A stretch of 64,000 nt of DNA from Chelydra serpentina (Eukaryota; Chordata; Testudines; Chelydridae): positions 54,556,501 through 54,620,500 of the forward strand of contig JBAIAC010000006.1 of assembly GCA_037349315.1 (NCBI GenBank), read 5' to 3'. Below are positions 21,812 through 31,770 of the stretch, piece after piece. The position numbers and the translations under genes are program-made. The notes below the pieces were generated by a model that saw nothing but the letters and a program-made list of their open reading frames with translations, was not told the origin of the DNA and did no database searches. How positions within the stretch are numbered: the stretch's first letter is position 1; every line of letters starts with the position of its first letter.

Positions 21812-23107
21812 ATGGAGCACGATCAGATCACCGCAACTGTTATCGCCATTATGAACATCATGCGCATTGTCCAGGAGTATATGGAGAACGAGAACCAGGA
21901 GCTGCTAGAACTACAGCAGGCAAGGACGCGACAGCAGTGCCCTGAGGACAGTGATGAGGACATGGACACAGACCTCTCTCAAAAAAGGTCCCCCCGCAAG
22001 GTGGACATCATGGTGGTAATGGGGCTTGTTGATACAGTGAAACGCCAATTCTGGGCCCGGGAAACAAGCACAGACTGGTGGGACCACATAGTGCTGCAGG
22101 TCTGGGATGAATCCCAGTGGCTGCGAAACTTTCGCATGCGTAAGGGCACTTTCATGGAACTTTGTGAATTGCTTTCCCCTGCCCTGAAGCGCCAGAACAC
22201 CAAGATAAGAGCAGCCCTCACAGTAGAGAAGCGACTGGCAATAGCCCTGTGGAAGCTTGCAACGCCAGACAGCTACCGGTCAGTCGCGAATCAATTCGGA
22301 GTGGGAAAATCTACAGTGGGGGCTGTTGTGATGCAAGTAGCCAGGGCGATCACCAAGCTGCTGGTACCAAGGGTTGTGAGTCTGGGAAATGTGCAGCTCA
22401 TAGTGGATGGCTTTGCAGCAATGGGGTTCCCGAACTGTGGAGGGGCGATAGACGGAACCCATATCCCTATCTTGGCACCGGACCACCAAGCCAGCGAGTA
22501 CATAAACCGAAAGGGTTACTTTTCAATAGTGCTGCAAGCACTGGTGAATCATAAGGGACATTTCACCAACATCAATGTGGGATGGCCGGGAAAGGTACAT
22601 GACGCTCGCATCTTCAGGAACTCTGGTCTGTTTCGGCTGCTGCAGCAAGGGACTTTCTTCCCAGACCAGAAAATAACCGTTGGGGATGTTGAGATGCCTA
22701 TAGTTATCCTTGGGGACCCAGCCTACCCCTTAATGCCATGGCTCATGAAGCCATACACAGGTAGCCTAGACAGTAGTCAGGACCTTTTCAACTATAGGCT
22801 GAGCAAGTGCAGAATGGTGGTGGAATGTGCATTTGGGCGTTTAAAAGCTCGCTGGCGAAGTTTATTGACTAGGTTAGATCTCAGCGAAAACAATATTCCC
22901 ATTATTATTACTGCTTGCTGTGCGCGCCACAGTATCTGTGAGAGTAAGGGGGAGACATTTATGGCGGGGTGGGAGGTTGAGGCAAATCGCCTGGCCCCTG
23001 GTTATGCGCAGCCAGACACCAGGGCTATTACAAGAGTACAGCAGGGTGCGTTACGCATCATGGAAGCTTTGAAAACCAGTTTCATGAATGGCCAGGATGC
23101 TGTGTGA
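21812..23107 (+). CDS. PIF/Harbinger DDE transposase of E1 (HARBI1-like), 431 aa
   Basis: The frame is uninterrupted. Residues about 86-125 (ETSTDWWDHIVLQVWDE) lead into a helix-turn-helix at about 140-180 (ALTVEKRLAIALWKLATPD, then SVANQFGVGKSTVG). The catalytic triad of the DDE_Tnp_4 nuclease reads D214 (GGAIDGTHI), D264 (KVHDARIFRN) and E338 (VECAFGRLK), so all three acidic residues are kept. The protein would excise and insert the element at TWA sites in the nucleus, normally with a Myb/SANT partner that binds the ends and aids nuclear import. Length is usual for active Harbinger transposases. The first ATG of the frame is used; an acidic stretch (EDSDEDMDTD) follows near residue 50. It is about 73% similar by eye to the E2 transposase in the catalytic part but unrelated at the N-terminus. 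Confidence 0.93.
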   Translation: MEHDQITATVIAIMNIMRIVQEYMENENQELLELQQARTRQQCPEDSDEDMDTDLSQKRSPRKVDIMVVMGLVDTVKRQFWARETSTDWWDHIVLQVWDESQWLRNFRMRKGTFMELCELLSPALKRQNTKIRAALTVEKRLAIALWKLATPDSYRSVANQFGVGKSTVGAVVMQVARAITKLLVPRVVSLGNVQLIVDGFAAMGFPNCGGAIDGTHIPILAPDHQASEYINRKGYFSIVLQALVNHKGHFTNINVGWPGKVHDARIFRNSGLFRLLQQGTFFPDQKITVGDVEMPIVILGDPAYPLMPWLMKPYTGSLDSSQDLFNYRLSKCRMVVECAFGRLKARWRSLLTRLDLSENNIPIIITACCARHSICESKGETFMAGWEVEANRLAPGYAQPDTRAITRVQQGALRIMEALKTSFMNGQDAV

Positions 23108-23213
23108 AAGTTCTGTTTTTCCCCAGTAATGAAAAGCACCGCCCCTTCATTCATCTACTTCCCTTTACCCAAACCACCCTGCCCTCCCCCCCTCGGTCAC
23201 CGCTTGCAGAGGA

Positions 23214-23219
23214 AATAAA
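23214..23219 (+). promoter_or_regulatory. Poly(A) signal of E1 transposase
   Basis: AATAAA 107 bp after the transposase stop. The opposing signal of the convergent gene lies 28 bp further on. Confidence 0.7.
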
Positions 23220-23247
23220 GTCATTGTTGCTTAAAAATCATGCATTC

Positions 23248-23253
23248 TTTATT
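23248..23253 (-). promoter_or_regulatory. Poly(A) signal of E1 Myb/SANT gene
   Basis: AATAAA on the - strand, 132 bp beyond the stop at 23385. With the + strand signal at 23214 it makes a compact convergent terminator. The same arrangement is present in E2. Confidence 0.65.
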
Positions 23254-23384
23254 AATTCGTAAAACACAGAGGGGGAACTATGGGGGTAACTGCCACAGTC
23301 TCCCAGGCTAGGTGGTGGAGGAAGGGAAGCACCAGGATGGGTGGTGGAGGAGGGGATGAGGGAAGGACAAGGACACACAGCACT

Positions 23385-23884
23385 TTAAAACTTATTGAAT
23401 GCCAACCCTTTCTTGCTTGGACTGTTCTCTTGGCTTGAGTGGTTGGGTGCACGGAGGCCGCCCAAACGCGTTCTTGGGCGTCTTGGGGATGAGGTTATGG
23501 GACTCGGGAAGGAGGGCTGTTGGTTACACAGGGGCTGTAGCGGTGGTCTGGGCTCAGGCGGCCTTTCCTGAGCCCTACGCCTTTCCTCAGCCAAAAGCCA
23601 GAGGATTTCTGTTTGATCCTCCAGTAGCCTCAGAATTGCATCCTGCCTTCTCTCTGCACGCTGATGCCACCTACTCTCTTCATCACGCCACCTCTCCTCG
23701 CGATCAAATTCTGCCTTCCTGGACTCCGACAGTGTCTGCCTCCACGCATTTTGCTGGGCAGCTTCAGTGTGGGAGGATTCCATGAGTTCCGAGAACATAT
23801 CGTCTTGATTCCTTTTTTTGTTACTTCTAATCTTCGCTAGCCTCTGGGACGGTGATGAAAAGGGTGGCGTTGAAACATTTGCAG
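23385..23884 (-). CDS. Myb/SANT-like partner of E1, exon 2
   Basis: C-terminal exon. The acceptor reads CCTCCCGCAG just before 23884, and the exon enters in phase 1, which matches the donor at 24807, so exons 1 and 2 join in frame to 344 aa. This part encodes SPSQRLAKIRSNKKRNQDDMF and a long charged, probably coiled-coil segment (about 90 residues rich in R, E and Q, including REERWRDEESRWHQRAERRQ), then a proline/serine-rich tail. The coiled coil probably mediates self-association or contact with the transposase (inference from Harbinger Myb-like proteins). The E2 counterpart at 52899-53476 has the same order: SPAERLQRLRKR, coiled coil, P-rich tail. Confidence 0.8.
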
Positions 23885-24078
23885 CTGCGGGAGGAAACAA
23901 ACAGGACAGGAGTAGTTTAAAAGACACATATTAGAGAACAATGCTCCAAACATTACATATCACATGTGCATTTGGTCCAAGGTTGCACTTTGCCTGTTAT
24001 ATTGAGGGTCTGCCGGTTTGGTGTGAGAGATCACACAAGCAGGTCCGGTGGGCAACAGAATTCGGCTTGCAGGCAGCC

Positions 24079-24081
24079 ATG
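24079..24081 (+). CDS. Third Harbinger gene of E1, exon 1 start codon
   Basis: ATG at 24079-24081 is directly followed by GTAAGC, a good splice donor, so the start codon is the last codon of exon 1. E2 has exactly the same design at 53632-53634 (ATG followed by GTGAGT). After splicing to 24429 the start context becomes ATGG. Found by comparing the two elements, since a 3-nt coding exon is invisible to ORF calling. The upstream end of exon 1 is not known. Confidence 0.65.
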
Positions 24082-24428
24082 GTAAGCCACAGTCTATAGG
24101 CTTCTTTAACCTTCATAACATGTGGGAATGTTTTCAAACAGCAACCCCCTCATTTCCCATAACAAACAGCCTTTGGGCTGGCAATTTAAAACTGGTTGGC
24201 AATTGAAAAGGGAGGGGCGGCGGTTTTCGGGTTAACGTGCAGCGCGAACCTAATTGACCCCCCACACACACACACACACAGACACACATCCAAGATGTTC
24301 GCTGTTCCCCCTCCCCCCACCGCGTGGGTCACAGCGGGGAAGATTTCCGTTCAGCCACAGGCAAACAGTCCAGCAGGGACGGAGCCCCTCTGAATACCCC
24401 CTTAATAAAATTCCGCTATTTCAACCAG

Positions 24429-24725
24429 GTGACCATGAATGATATCACTCTTCTGAGGATAACACAGACAGATAAAGAACGGATGTTGCTTGAATGCCAG
24501 CAAACACCGGGACCATACGCCGCCATGCTTTGCAAAGCAATGATTCCAGACTACGTGCTACTGGCCTGGCGTGGTAGAGTGTGTTACCACGGAGCACGGG
24601 ATAAGGCTGCCCTCCCCAGAAACCTTTTGCACAGGCTTTGGGAGTACATCCAGATCATCTTTCTGGAGATGTCCCCGGAGGATTTCTGCTCCATCCCCGA
24701 ACATGTTAACAGAGTTTTCCAGTAG
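24429..24725 (+). CDS. Third Harbinger gene of E1, exon 2 (unknown 99-aa protein)
   Basis: Follows an acceptor (TTTCAACCAG) and continues in frame from the ATG at 24079: 98 codons plus stop. I do not recognise the family. The protein has an N-terminal NDITLLRI block, a PGPYAAMLCKAMIP block, a WRG block, AALPRNLLHRL and a hydrophobic C-terminal half predicted helical (WEYIQIIFLEM, then a D/E-x-F...HVN-x-F end). No signal peptide, zinc finger or long basic region is seen. The E2 copy has the same blocks (DISLLRV, PGPYAACLCAAMVP, QWRGHV, AALPMNL, ADFSDVIDHINALF) at roughly 45% identity, so it is conserved coding sequence and not a chance frame. It lies antisense within the Myb/SANT intron. Function unknown; an accessory protein for transposition or host interaction is possible. 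Confidence 0.75.
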   Translation: MTMNDITLLRITQTDKERMLLECQQTPGPYAAMLCKAMIPDYVLLAWRGRVCYHGARDKAALPRNLLHRLWEYIQIIFLEMSPEDFCSIPEHVNRVFQ

Positions 24726-24753
24726 CTGTAGCTGTACTGGCCGCGAATTAATC

Positions 24754-24759
24754 ATTAAA
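24754..24759 (+). promoter_or_regulatory. Poly(A) signal of the third gene in E1
   Basis: ATTAAA 28 bp after the stop of the third gene and still inside the Myb/SANT intron. E2 has AATAAA in the matching place at 56500. Confidence 0.55.
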
Positions 24760-24806
24760 CACGCTTGCTTATAAAACATGTATTAATTTAACAGAGGTAC
24801 ACTCAC

Positions 24807-25341
24807 CAGAGGTCCCTTCTCCTGCATCGAGCACGCCTTGGGTGGGTTCGTAGGGTACTGGCTCCAGGGTGACAAAGAGTTCCTGGCTGTCGTGGAAAAG
24901 GGCTTCTCCCCTTCCTTGCTGTGTCTGGGCGCTATTTTCAGCACCATTATTATCATCATGCTCCTCTGTGGTTTCTGATGATCCACATACGGAGTCATAC
25001 CACATGGGTGGGTCAGTGTTGGCTGCACCTCCTAGAATGGCATGCAGCTCATCATAGAAGCGGCATGTCTGGGGCTCTGACCCAGAGCGGCTGTTTGCAT
25101 CTCTGGCTTTTTGGTAGGCTTGCCTGAGCTCCTTAATTTTCACGCGGCACTGTTGCGCGTCCCTGTTGTAGCCTCTGTCCTGCATGCCCTTGGAGACTTT
25201 GGCATATGTATTGGTGTTTCTTCTTTTGGACCGTAGCTCTGCTAGCACGGTTTCGTCTCCCCAAACAGCGATCAGATCGCGTACCTCACGCTCGGTCCAT
25301 GCTGGAGCTCGTCTTCGGTTCTGGGACTCCATCATGGTCAC
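24807..25341 (-). CDS. Myb/SANT-like DNA-binding partner of E1, exon 1
   Basis: Start ATG at 25341; the exon ends at 24807 before GTGAGT, phase 1. Residues about 12-103 form a Myb/SANT-like (MSANTD/Myb_DNA-bind_4) domain: W15, W27 in LIAVWGDE, RRNTNTYAKVSKGM, CRVKIKELRQAYQKAR, and the closing CRFYDELHAILGG. An acidic linker and a SQELF motif follow (SQELF is also in E2). In Harbinger elements this second protein binds the terminal regions and brings the transposase to the nucleus and DNA; that role is from the family. The open frame runs past the donor to 24769, but the spliced form is preferred because exon 2 joins in phase. The gene reads inward from the right end and converges on the transposase. 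Confidence 0.85.
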
Positions 25342-25515
25342 CTCTGCTGATGAGATCTGCGCTCACCTGCAGCTCACCACGCTGGCCAAACAGAAAATGA
25401 AATTCAAAAGTTCGCGGGGCTTTTCCTGTATACCTGGGCGGAGCATTCGAGCTCAGACTGCTGTCCAGAGCGGTCAAATGTTGCACTGTGGGATAGATCC
25501 AGGAGGCCAATACCA

Positions 25516-25689
25516 TCGAATTGCATCCTCACTAAGCCTACATCGATTCGGCAATATCGCTTTAAGCGCTAATCCCCTCGTTGGGGGTGGAGTGGCGAGA
25601 TCGATTTTAAGAGCCCTAGAAGTCGATGTTAAGGGCTTCGTCGTGTGGACGGGTGCACGGATCAATCGAAATAACGCTAATAAATTCGA
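25516..25689. promoter_or_regulatory. E1 right subterminal TCGA cluster
   Basis: Six TCGA sites at 25516, 25543, 25601, 25623, 25676 and 25686, mostly in ATCGAT or GTCGAT context, mirror the five at the left end. Confidence 0.5.
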
Positions 25690-25715
25690 CCTAAACTCGT
25701 AGTGTAGACCAGGGC
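25680..25715 (-). repeat. E1 right terminal inverted repeat
   Basis: Inverse of 20652-20687, followed directly by the TAA duplication. Confidence 0.9.
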
Positions 25716-25718
25716 TAA

Positions 25719-28700
25719 CAGTGCTTAGCCATAATACCACCCCTTTTTGTCCCTCACATTCAGAAGTGCCAAATTTGCGACAAGCAAAACTACTAAAACA
25801 TAAAGGATACTGAGGATTTAGTTGTCAGAGTACAGAAGCCACAGAAAATGATTACTAGCATCCCATTATAGGGCATTACTCAAATGCAACATTCAAGAAT
25901 AAATCCCATGGTGAAGTATCATTAGATAATTGTATGAGTGACCTTTACTATTACTTTATTTTTAAGATTTTGTTGTAGTAAAGTTATTCTTATGGGTTTT
26001 TATATTAACTGTATATGTTATTAGTATTTTGTGCTTTCCCATACTTACTGAATTATTATATAGCACCACCTACTGATACAGCAACGTTCAAGAGAAGCTT
26101 CAGTGTGTATTTGGATTATATACAATTTGTGACCCTAGATCCTGAATAACCGGTTATATGATTTGTTTGCCACCTGACGAAAGACAGCAAAATTGGGATA
26201 CTAGCATTTTACACTGACCTTTAGAAAAAACTACAGTTCACATATTAGCTGTGATCTTCTGCTTTTCATAAAGTATATAATCTGTTACCACTAGATCAGG
26301 GAATCTGTAGGAAAGGGGAAATTCTTAAAAATAAGAAATTGTAACAAAGTTCTGTAAATATGTCACTATTACGTTTCTTATTTCTATGGATCCAATAATC
26401 ACAATTAATAAAACAAAAACTGTTAAATGTATGCATGACTTTCAGTCTTTGGGCTATGTAGAATATGCACATAACTAATAAGAAGGTAATTAAGTATTTA
26501 TCGTTTAAGCAGTAGAGTCCATTTTTTCACTGAATTGAGCTTCAAAATTAAAACAACTTCTGATAAGTTTATGGCATAGTACTACTATTTTAACACAATT
26601 GACAGAAGAATGCACTTATCATAGCCTCTGCCACACCCTTCTAAAAGTTTCTGAACATTATAGTTGGCTAATGAACTCAGAGTCAAAGAATGGAGATTGG
26701 ACACATTTCCAACATTTTTGAAAGTGCATAGAATAAAAATCCTCTCACCTCCAGAAAGACTTCTTCATGTGCAAGTAAAGTTAACAATAGCATATACAGG
26801 ATGTTTGTCAGTTGGACTTTATCATTGGGTAGTCTCTAGAAAATGGCTTACAGAATATTTTGATTCAGTTTAGGTTTAGATGTGGGGTGTACAGTGTACA
26901 ACAAAACAATGCATATTTTTGTGATACAGAGAGCTCTGGATTCAGTGAATAAGGCCAGTACAAATTAAACTTACCAGAAGAAGTAAGGACTGCATTGAAT
27001 AAATATCTGGCATAATTAATGCATTCTTGTTAGTTATTTAACCATTACCATGTTCAACTTGAAGATCAAAATAATAGATATGTAGCTTTGATTTGAATTG
27101 ACATTTCAATTAATGAAAACAAGAACTAAAGACAAGTTGCCATCTTAATCATAAAAAAATTCAAACATTTTAGCAACAGGGTTTTTGGTCTTTCCGATGT
27201 CTTGTCTCTGATATGTGAGCTCCATTTATTTTGGGGACATCTACACTGCCCACCACTGACAGCAGCATACGGTATGTGTAGCTACATGCCTCAGAGACAG
27301 CAAGCTGTATCCACATAGCAGTGTGTAGCTACACACAGTAGTGAAAGGCTCTGTAAGCGGGGAAGTAACAGGAAAAAAGGCTCCAACAGCTCCCTGCTAC
27401 AGCAGGGAAAGGCTCTTGCAATGGGACACTACACTGCTAAAACGAATATAGTGTAGAAGGGGAAGGCATTGCTTTGGCACATAGAGAGTCATGTAGGGTA
27501 CCTATCCATAGAGTTCAAGTGTATCTTTACTTGCCTAAGCAGCGCCTCACTGTCTACACTGCTATTTATACACATGCTAGGGGTGTGTGCTATGTATGTC
27601 AAATATATGTTAATCTCCCATTTAAAGCAAAGGGAGTTGTGTGAGGATAGAATGTGGCCCTTATACTATCCCCCAAATTGTAGTGGGACCAACATTTGCT
27701 GATATTAAGAGGTTCAAATTTTCTGTTCCTTTAATGGAGCAAAGATCACCATATACTCTTGACTGTTATATGCAGCACTACCAGCTAAGTTAAGGTTGCC
27801 TGACATTTTCCATTATAAGACCCTGTTTGAAGATTGGCAAAGTCATAAGAAACAATCCATTTGGGCTGAAATTTTCAGTGTATTGTGTCTGCCTCAGGCT
27901 GCATTATTTATTTAGAAAGTTCCAGCAAAAACAGCTCAGCTGTTTCCAATAACAAGATAGTGAAAAATACATTGTTATGCAATGTTTAAAAGATTCTGGC
28001 AATCTTTTCTTTGAGAAGCTCTAGGACCTCCAGGCTTAGGAGAAAGGGGATAAAATTTGACGCAGGTGGCCTTTGCCTAATGAACCTGCCTTATACTGTT
28101 CTATTGGAGAGAGGAGAGAACTCCCAAATTTGACCAAGTTATAACCTTTGAAGAATCTCAGCTTGTACATGCTCAATAAAGACTTGTTAGAGTTTGGCAG
28201 CAAAATTTTCTGAAGATTCCACATTTACTGGGCATGCACCATCATGGGGCTGTTTAGGTTGAGTAGGATTTTTAACTGTTATTGTTGCTGTAGAACCTGG
28301 CAGCAAAACTGAAAGCAGGAAGTCTCTCTCTCCTGTTTTCTCAATGCTCCACCTGCTGGCACCCAAGCAGCATGGAACGGGAAGTTGCCTGACTGAAATG
28401 CTGAGGGAAGAGCCAGATGGGGGTTCAATTTTGGAGACAAACACCATAAAAGAACATACAGAAGGATGAAAAGAAAATAGGAGCAGTTTGATGAGTTTAA
28501 TCTATGGTAGCTGATTAGGCTTCTTTTTGAAGCCGTTTCAACTCTTCTTTCTTCCTCATCTTGGTCATTCTTGTCAGCAGCTCTCTCATATATTCACAAG
28601 ACTGGGGAGGGGGTGAGAGGAAAAGCAGGAATCTTCAGTTTCAGAGTTCTCTCTCTCTCTCTTTCTGGGAGCAACATCACTGGGTAGATATATAAAAAGT

Positions 28701-28744
28701 TCATCAGTTCATAAGAGTTCCAGGATTACTATCTTACATATAGT
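25719..28744. other. AT-rich intergenic DNA
   Basis: No gene is supported. A stretch near 27235-27600 starts 'ggacatctacactgccc' and has several GTAGCTACA and AGTGTAG motifs, like a decayed Harbinger-type MITE, but both ends could not be fixed. A CT-rich microsatellite is near 28650. Confidence 0.4.
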
Positions 28745-28870
28745 TTGCATCCGAAGAAGTGGGTATTCACCCACGAAAGCTTATGCTCCAATACCTCTGT
28801 TAGTCTATAAGGTGCCACAGGACCCTTCGTCGCTTCTACAAATCCAGACTAACACGGCTACCCCTCTGAT
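28745..28870 (+). repeat. Interspersed repeat with degenerate hammerhead-like core
   Basis: GCATCCGAAGAAGTGGGT, then ATTC, then ACCCACGAAAGCTTATGC, followed by TTAGTCTATAAGGTGCCAC and CAGACTAACACGGCTACC. A second copy lies at 39112. This is a common reptile repeat; the family (Penelope-like or SINE) is not certain. The hairpin GTGGGT/ACCCAC is intact but the CTGATGA box reads CCGAAGA. Confidence 0.55.
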
Positions 28871-31770
28871 ACTCAGTAGGACTGAATTCTCATAAGTGGG
28901 ATTCATTCTTTGATTGGAATATTTATTTCAAAAACAATTTCAATAAGAAAAATGCAACTGTCTGTAGGAATTTGAAAGCTTCTCAAATGAGCAATGTGAT
29001 TATTTTGTCCTTGAGAAAAAACTGCCGATAGATGGATTAGCTGTAGTACAAATCTGCCCCCTAGTGTGAGACCAGAATAAAATCCTGCAATTTTAAAAAA
29101 GACTATCAAGAAATGAAAGGTCACCAGAAGGGAGATTGGAATTAAAGATGAGAATAATTAAACCATACCCCCATCGGCAGGAACCCTTTTGATGCGATTA
29201 CAGTGAATAAGAGTATTCATTAAAACTCAGAGATGGATTCCTGACACCTGTCACTGCAACAACTGTTGACTGTTCAGAATGAATGAGAAATGGTTGCTGG
29301 ATTTATTTCATCCTAATGTTACTAGCTCTTTGTAGACTGTGTAGGTCACAAAGTATGGTGGAATCAAATGGGGAAGCCATTTTTGTGCGCTTTGTGATGT
29401 TCCTAAAATTTTAAGAAACGTTTCACTAAGTACACTAGCAGAGATTTGACAGATTGTAAAGACTGATCATGCTATTTTGTAAACAAAGCTATGTAACACA
29501 CTGTGTACATGCCTCCACTTTATACAAATACAGGATTTGCAGTTGTAATTTAGGTGCCAGCCTCTGAAAAATTAGTTCTGAAAGAATAATTTAAAGAGAA
29601 AAATATCCCCTTCGCATGGAACTCATACTTCTGCCTATTATTCTGTATGTGGAAGTTTGAAAAGTCAGGGTGGCCACTGCTATTGATATCGAATGGAGCT
29701 CCTACAGCTCAATAATTCAAGCAGTCACTCAAGTTTAAGAAGGTTCCAGTTTCAGCTTCCCAAGTGAGTGAAAACTCAAGAGTGTAAAATGGCTTTTGTC
29801 AAACATATACTTCCAAGGTGCACATCCCTCAGAAAACCACAGATGGTAGATCTATCATAAACCAACCTATTCAGCAAAAAAGTCATTCTACTGCAGAAGG
29901 CAATGCCTAGTAATCCTGCCTCACAACTTTGATTGCCAGTTTCTGAGTTGATCAGAGTCTCTGGGACAAACTTGGAAGTTGTGGTTATTTATTAATATGG
30001 AGTGACATGGCATTGTGCCAAAATAGTTTTGTGGTATCTTACCATATGTTTATACTTCCCAGATCTTTGACTTGTGAACATCCCACAAAAGATGGTTGGG
30101 CGGGGGAGAGAGAGAAGGAGTGAGTCCCAGGGAAAAAAATTATGCAAGAAATACTAGAAAGGGTGTGTAATAGGATGCACTCTATTCCTGCCTTCAAGCA
30201 CCAGAGAAACAACCCCAACTCCATCGGTTGCGTAGCCACACGGCCATTTATTTGTTTCTTCCTCCAACATCTTTACAGTCCTATGCTGTAGTGCTATATA
30301 CAGTGTTCCCTGCACTTCCAGCCTTTTCCCCAGTGCCTGAGAGGAGCAAAGGTCTCCCTTTTCCAAGATCTGTAAGACTGGGTTCCAGCACCTGGCCCTG
30401 CTCCTCTGTCCCCATCACTTCCTTCCTGTGCCCTTTTTAATTAGGCTTGAGCTGATGGCCTAATTAATTCTTTAGATAATTAACTTCAGTTACTCCAATC
30501 AGCCTTCTCTAGGGGAACTAACTGGCATTAATGATCAGAGTGCAGCCTCACCGGTTGCCACCCATGACTGAATTAGAACTTACTCCCTGCACTTTATCCC
30601 TTTACAAATATGCAGCATGATATGTTACTATTACATGTTCACCTAAGCTAGGAGTAAGTGGACATCCCTTTGGGGTTGTTTGTTATGGGTTAATGACCCT
30701 TTTTATAGACTTGTTTCACATGCTATTTGTAATATTAAGAACATACAAGTTAAGCATAGAAATAGGTCCTGGAACACCACAATTCTAGAAGTCAGTAGGA
30801 CTACTTGTAAATGAAGCTTATATTGACTATGAGTAAAGGTGGTGAAATCCAAATGTTTATCAAGTATAGAATAATTACCACAAGTACATTTGGCCCAGGT
30901 GTTACAATGAATTTGACCTATTGGCTAATAAAAATAGGAACAGATTTTGAGTTGTCAATCTGATGTTTATCTTAATAAGAATTTTTAAATTTTCTATATT
31001 GAGCTTTATTTGTATTTAACTGTAGTCCCTATTGCATGATTATGCCTATGTATATTTGAAGAAATCTCTGTGAAGCCTGTCATAAATCCTTCTTTTCCTT
31101 GCTTGTGGGGTACATGAAAGAGGTAGTGACAGAGGTGTGTGTAGAAAAAAGGAGTTTGGGGAAGATAACAAAAGGATGGGTTTTTTTAGAAGTTATAACT
31201 ATATACTAGTAATAATAGCTATTTGTATTGTGGTTGTGCCTAGGGTCCTAGTACGTGACTAAAGCACCTATCCTACTAGGTCCTTTACAAACAGAACAAG
31301 TATGACCCCCACCACAAAGAGCCAACAATCTAAGATATTACAGTTTACTCCCATTTATCCAAAACCCCATTATCTGAATTCTCCAGGTTATCTAAATCCC
31401 TTCCTTATCCCCCAGCATGATATACATGCCCTTCGCAGCATGCTGGGGAACAAGGAAGGGTATCAGATTATGCAGAGGTTCAGAGCAGAGAACCCAGGCC
31501 AGAACTGCAAGGGGGAGGATGACAAGTCCCTAGACGTGGGGGAGGCTACTGCTAGATGTCTCATTCATCCCAACTTCTGATTGACCAAATAAAATCCATG
31601 TTCCCTCCATGCTAATGGGCAAACCAGGAACACACTGTGCTAGCCTTTCCCTCTCCCTTCCTGGAGAGCTCTCAGATGGAATGTGGGGCCCAAACATTCC
31701 ACAGCAGTTGGAAGTGACTGCTAGGCAGCAAAGGCACATGAGGAGAAATGCTAGGAGAGGTGGAAGGTAG
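28871..31770. other. Intergenic DNA with LTR-like and SINE-like pieces
   Basis: No gene. About 30225-30600 resembles a reptile LTR ('tttaattaggcttgagctgatggcc') without fixed ends. About 31195-31330 has a 'gtgcctagggtcctagtacgtgac...cctttacaaacagaac' block typical of an old amniote SINE. The rest is AT-rich. Confidence 0.35.

Larger units (their letters stand above)
23885..24806 (-). other. Intron of the E1 Myb/SANT gene, containing the third gene
   Basis: A GTGAGT donor (- strand, 24806-24801) and CCCGCAG acceptor bound a 922-bp intron, phase 1 at both ends. On the + strand it holds the complete third gene (ATG exon end at 24081, second exon 24429-24725, poly(A) signal 24754). A CA microsatellite lies at about 24263-24290. 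Confidence 0.75.
20652..25715. mobile_element. PIF/Harbinger DNA transposon E1, complete, 5064 bp
   Basis: Bounded by TAA at 20649-20651 and 25716-25718, the 3-bp TWA duplication used by PIF/Harbinger. Terminal inverted repeats of about 36 bp share TCTACACTAC and AGGTCGAATTTAT. It carries a DDE transposase (+), a two-exon Myb/SANT-like gene (-) converging on it, and a small third gene (+) nested in the Myb/SANT intron; all three read open. Relative to E2 (51003) its 5' leader is about 700 bp longer, explained by a region bounded by a repeated CTCCGTGAAAGCAA. Open genes and clean ends suggest a fairly recent insertion. Confidence 0.92.

Noticed and set aside
23399..23785. + strand frame of 128 codons over E1 Myb/SANT exon 2
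   Set aside because: It is the complement of a supported coding exon and lacks a counterpart in E2.
24250..24300. CRISPR-like or other array at the CA repeat
   Set aside because: Simple CA dinucleotide microsatellite; no spacer-repeat structure.
27233..27600. Harbinger-type MITE
   Set aside because: The left end resembles a GTCTAC-type terminus, but no matching right terminus or TWA duplication was found, so no boundaries can be defended.
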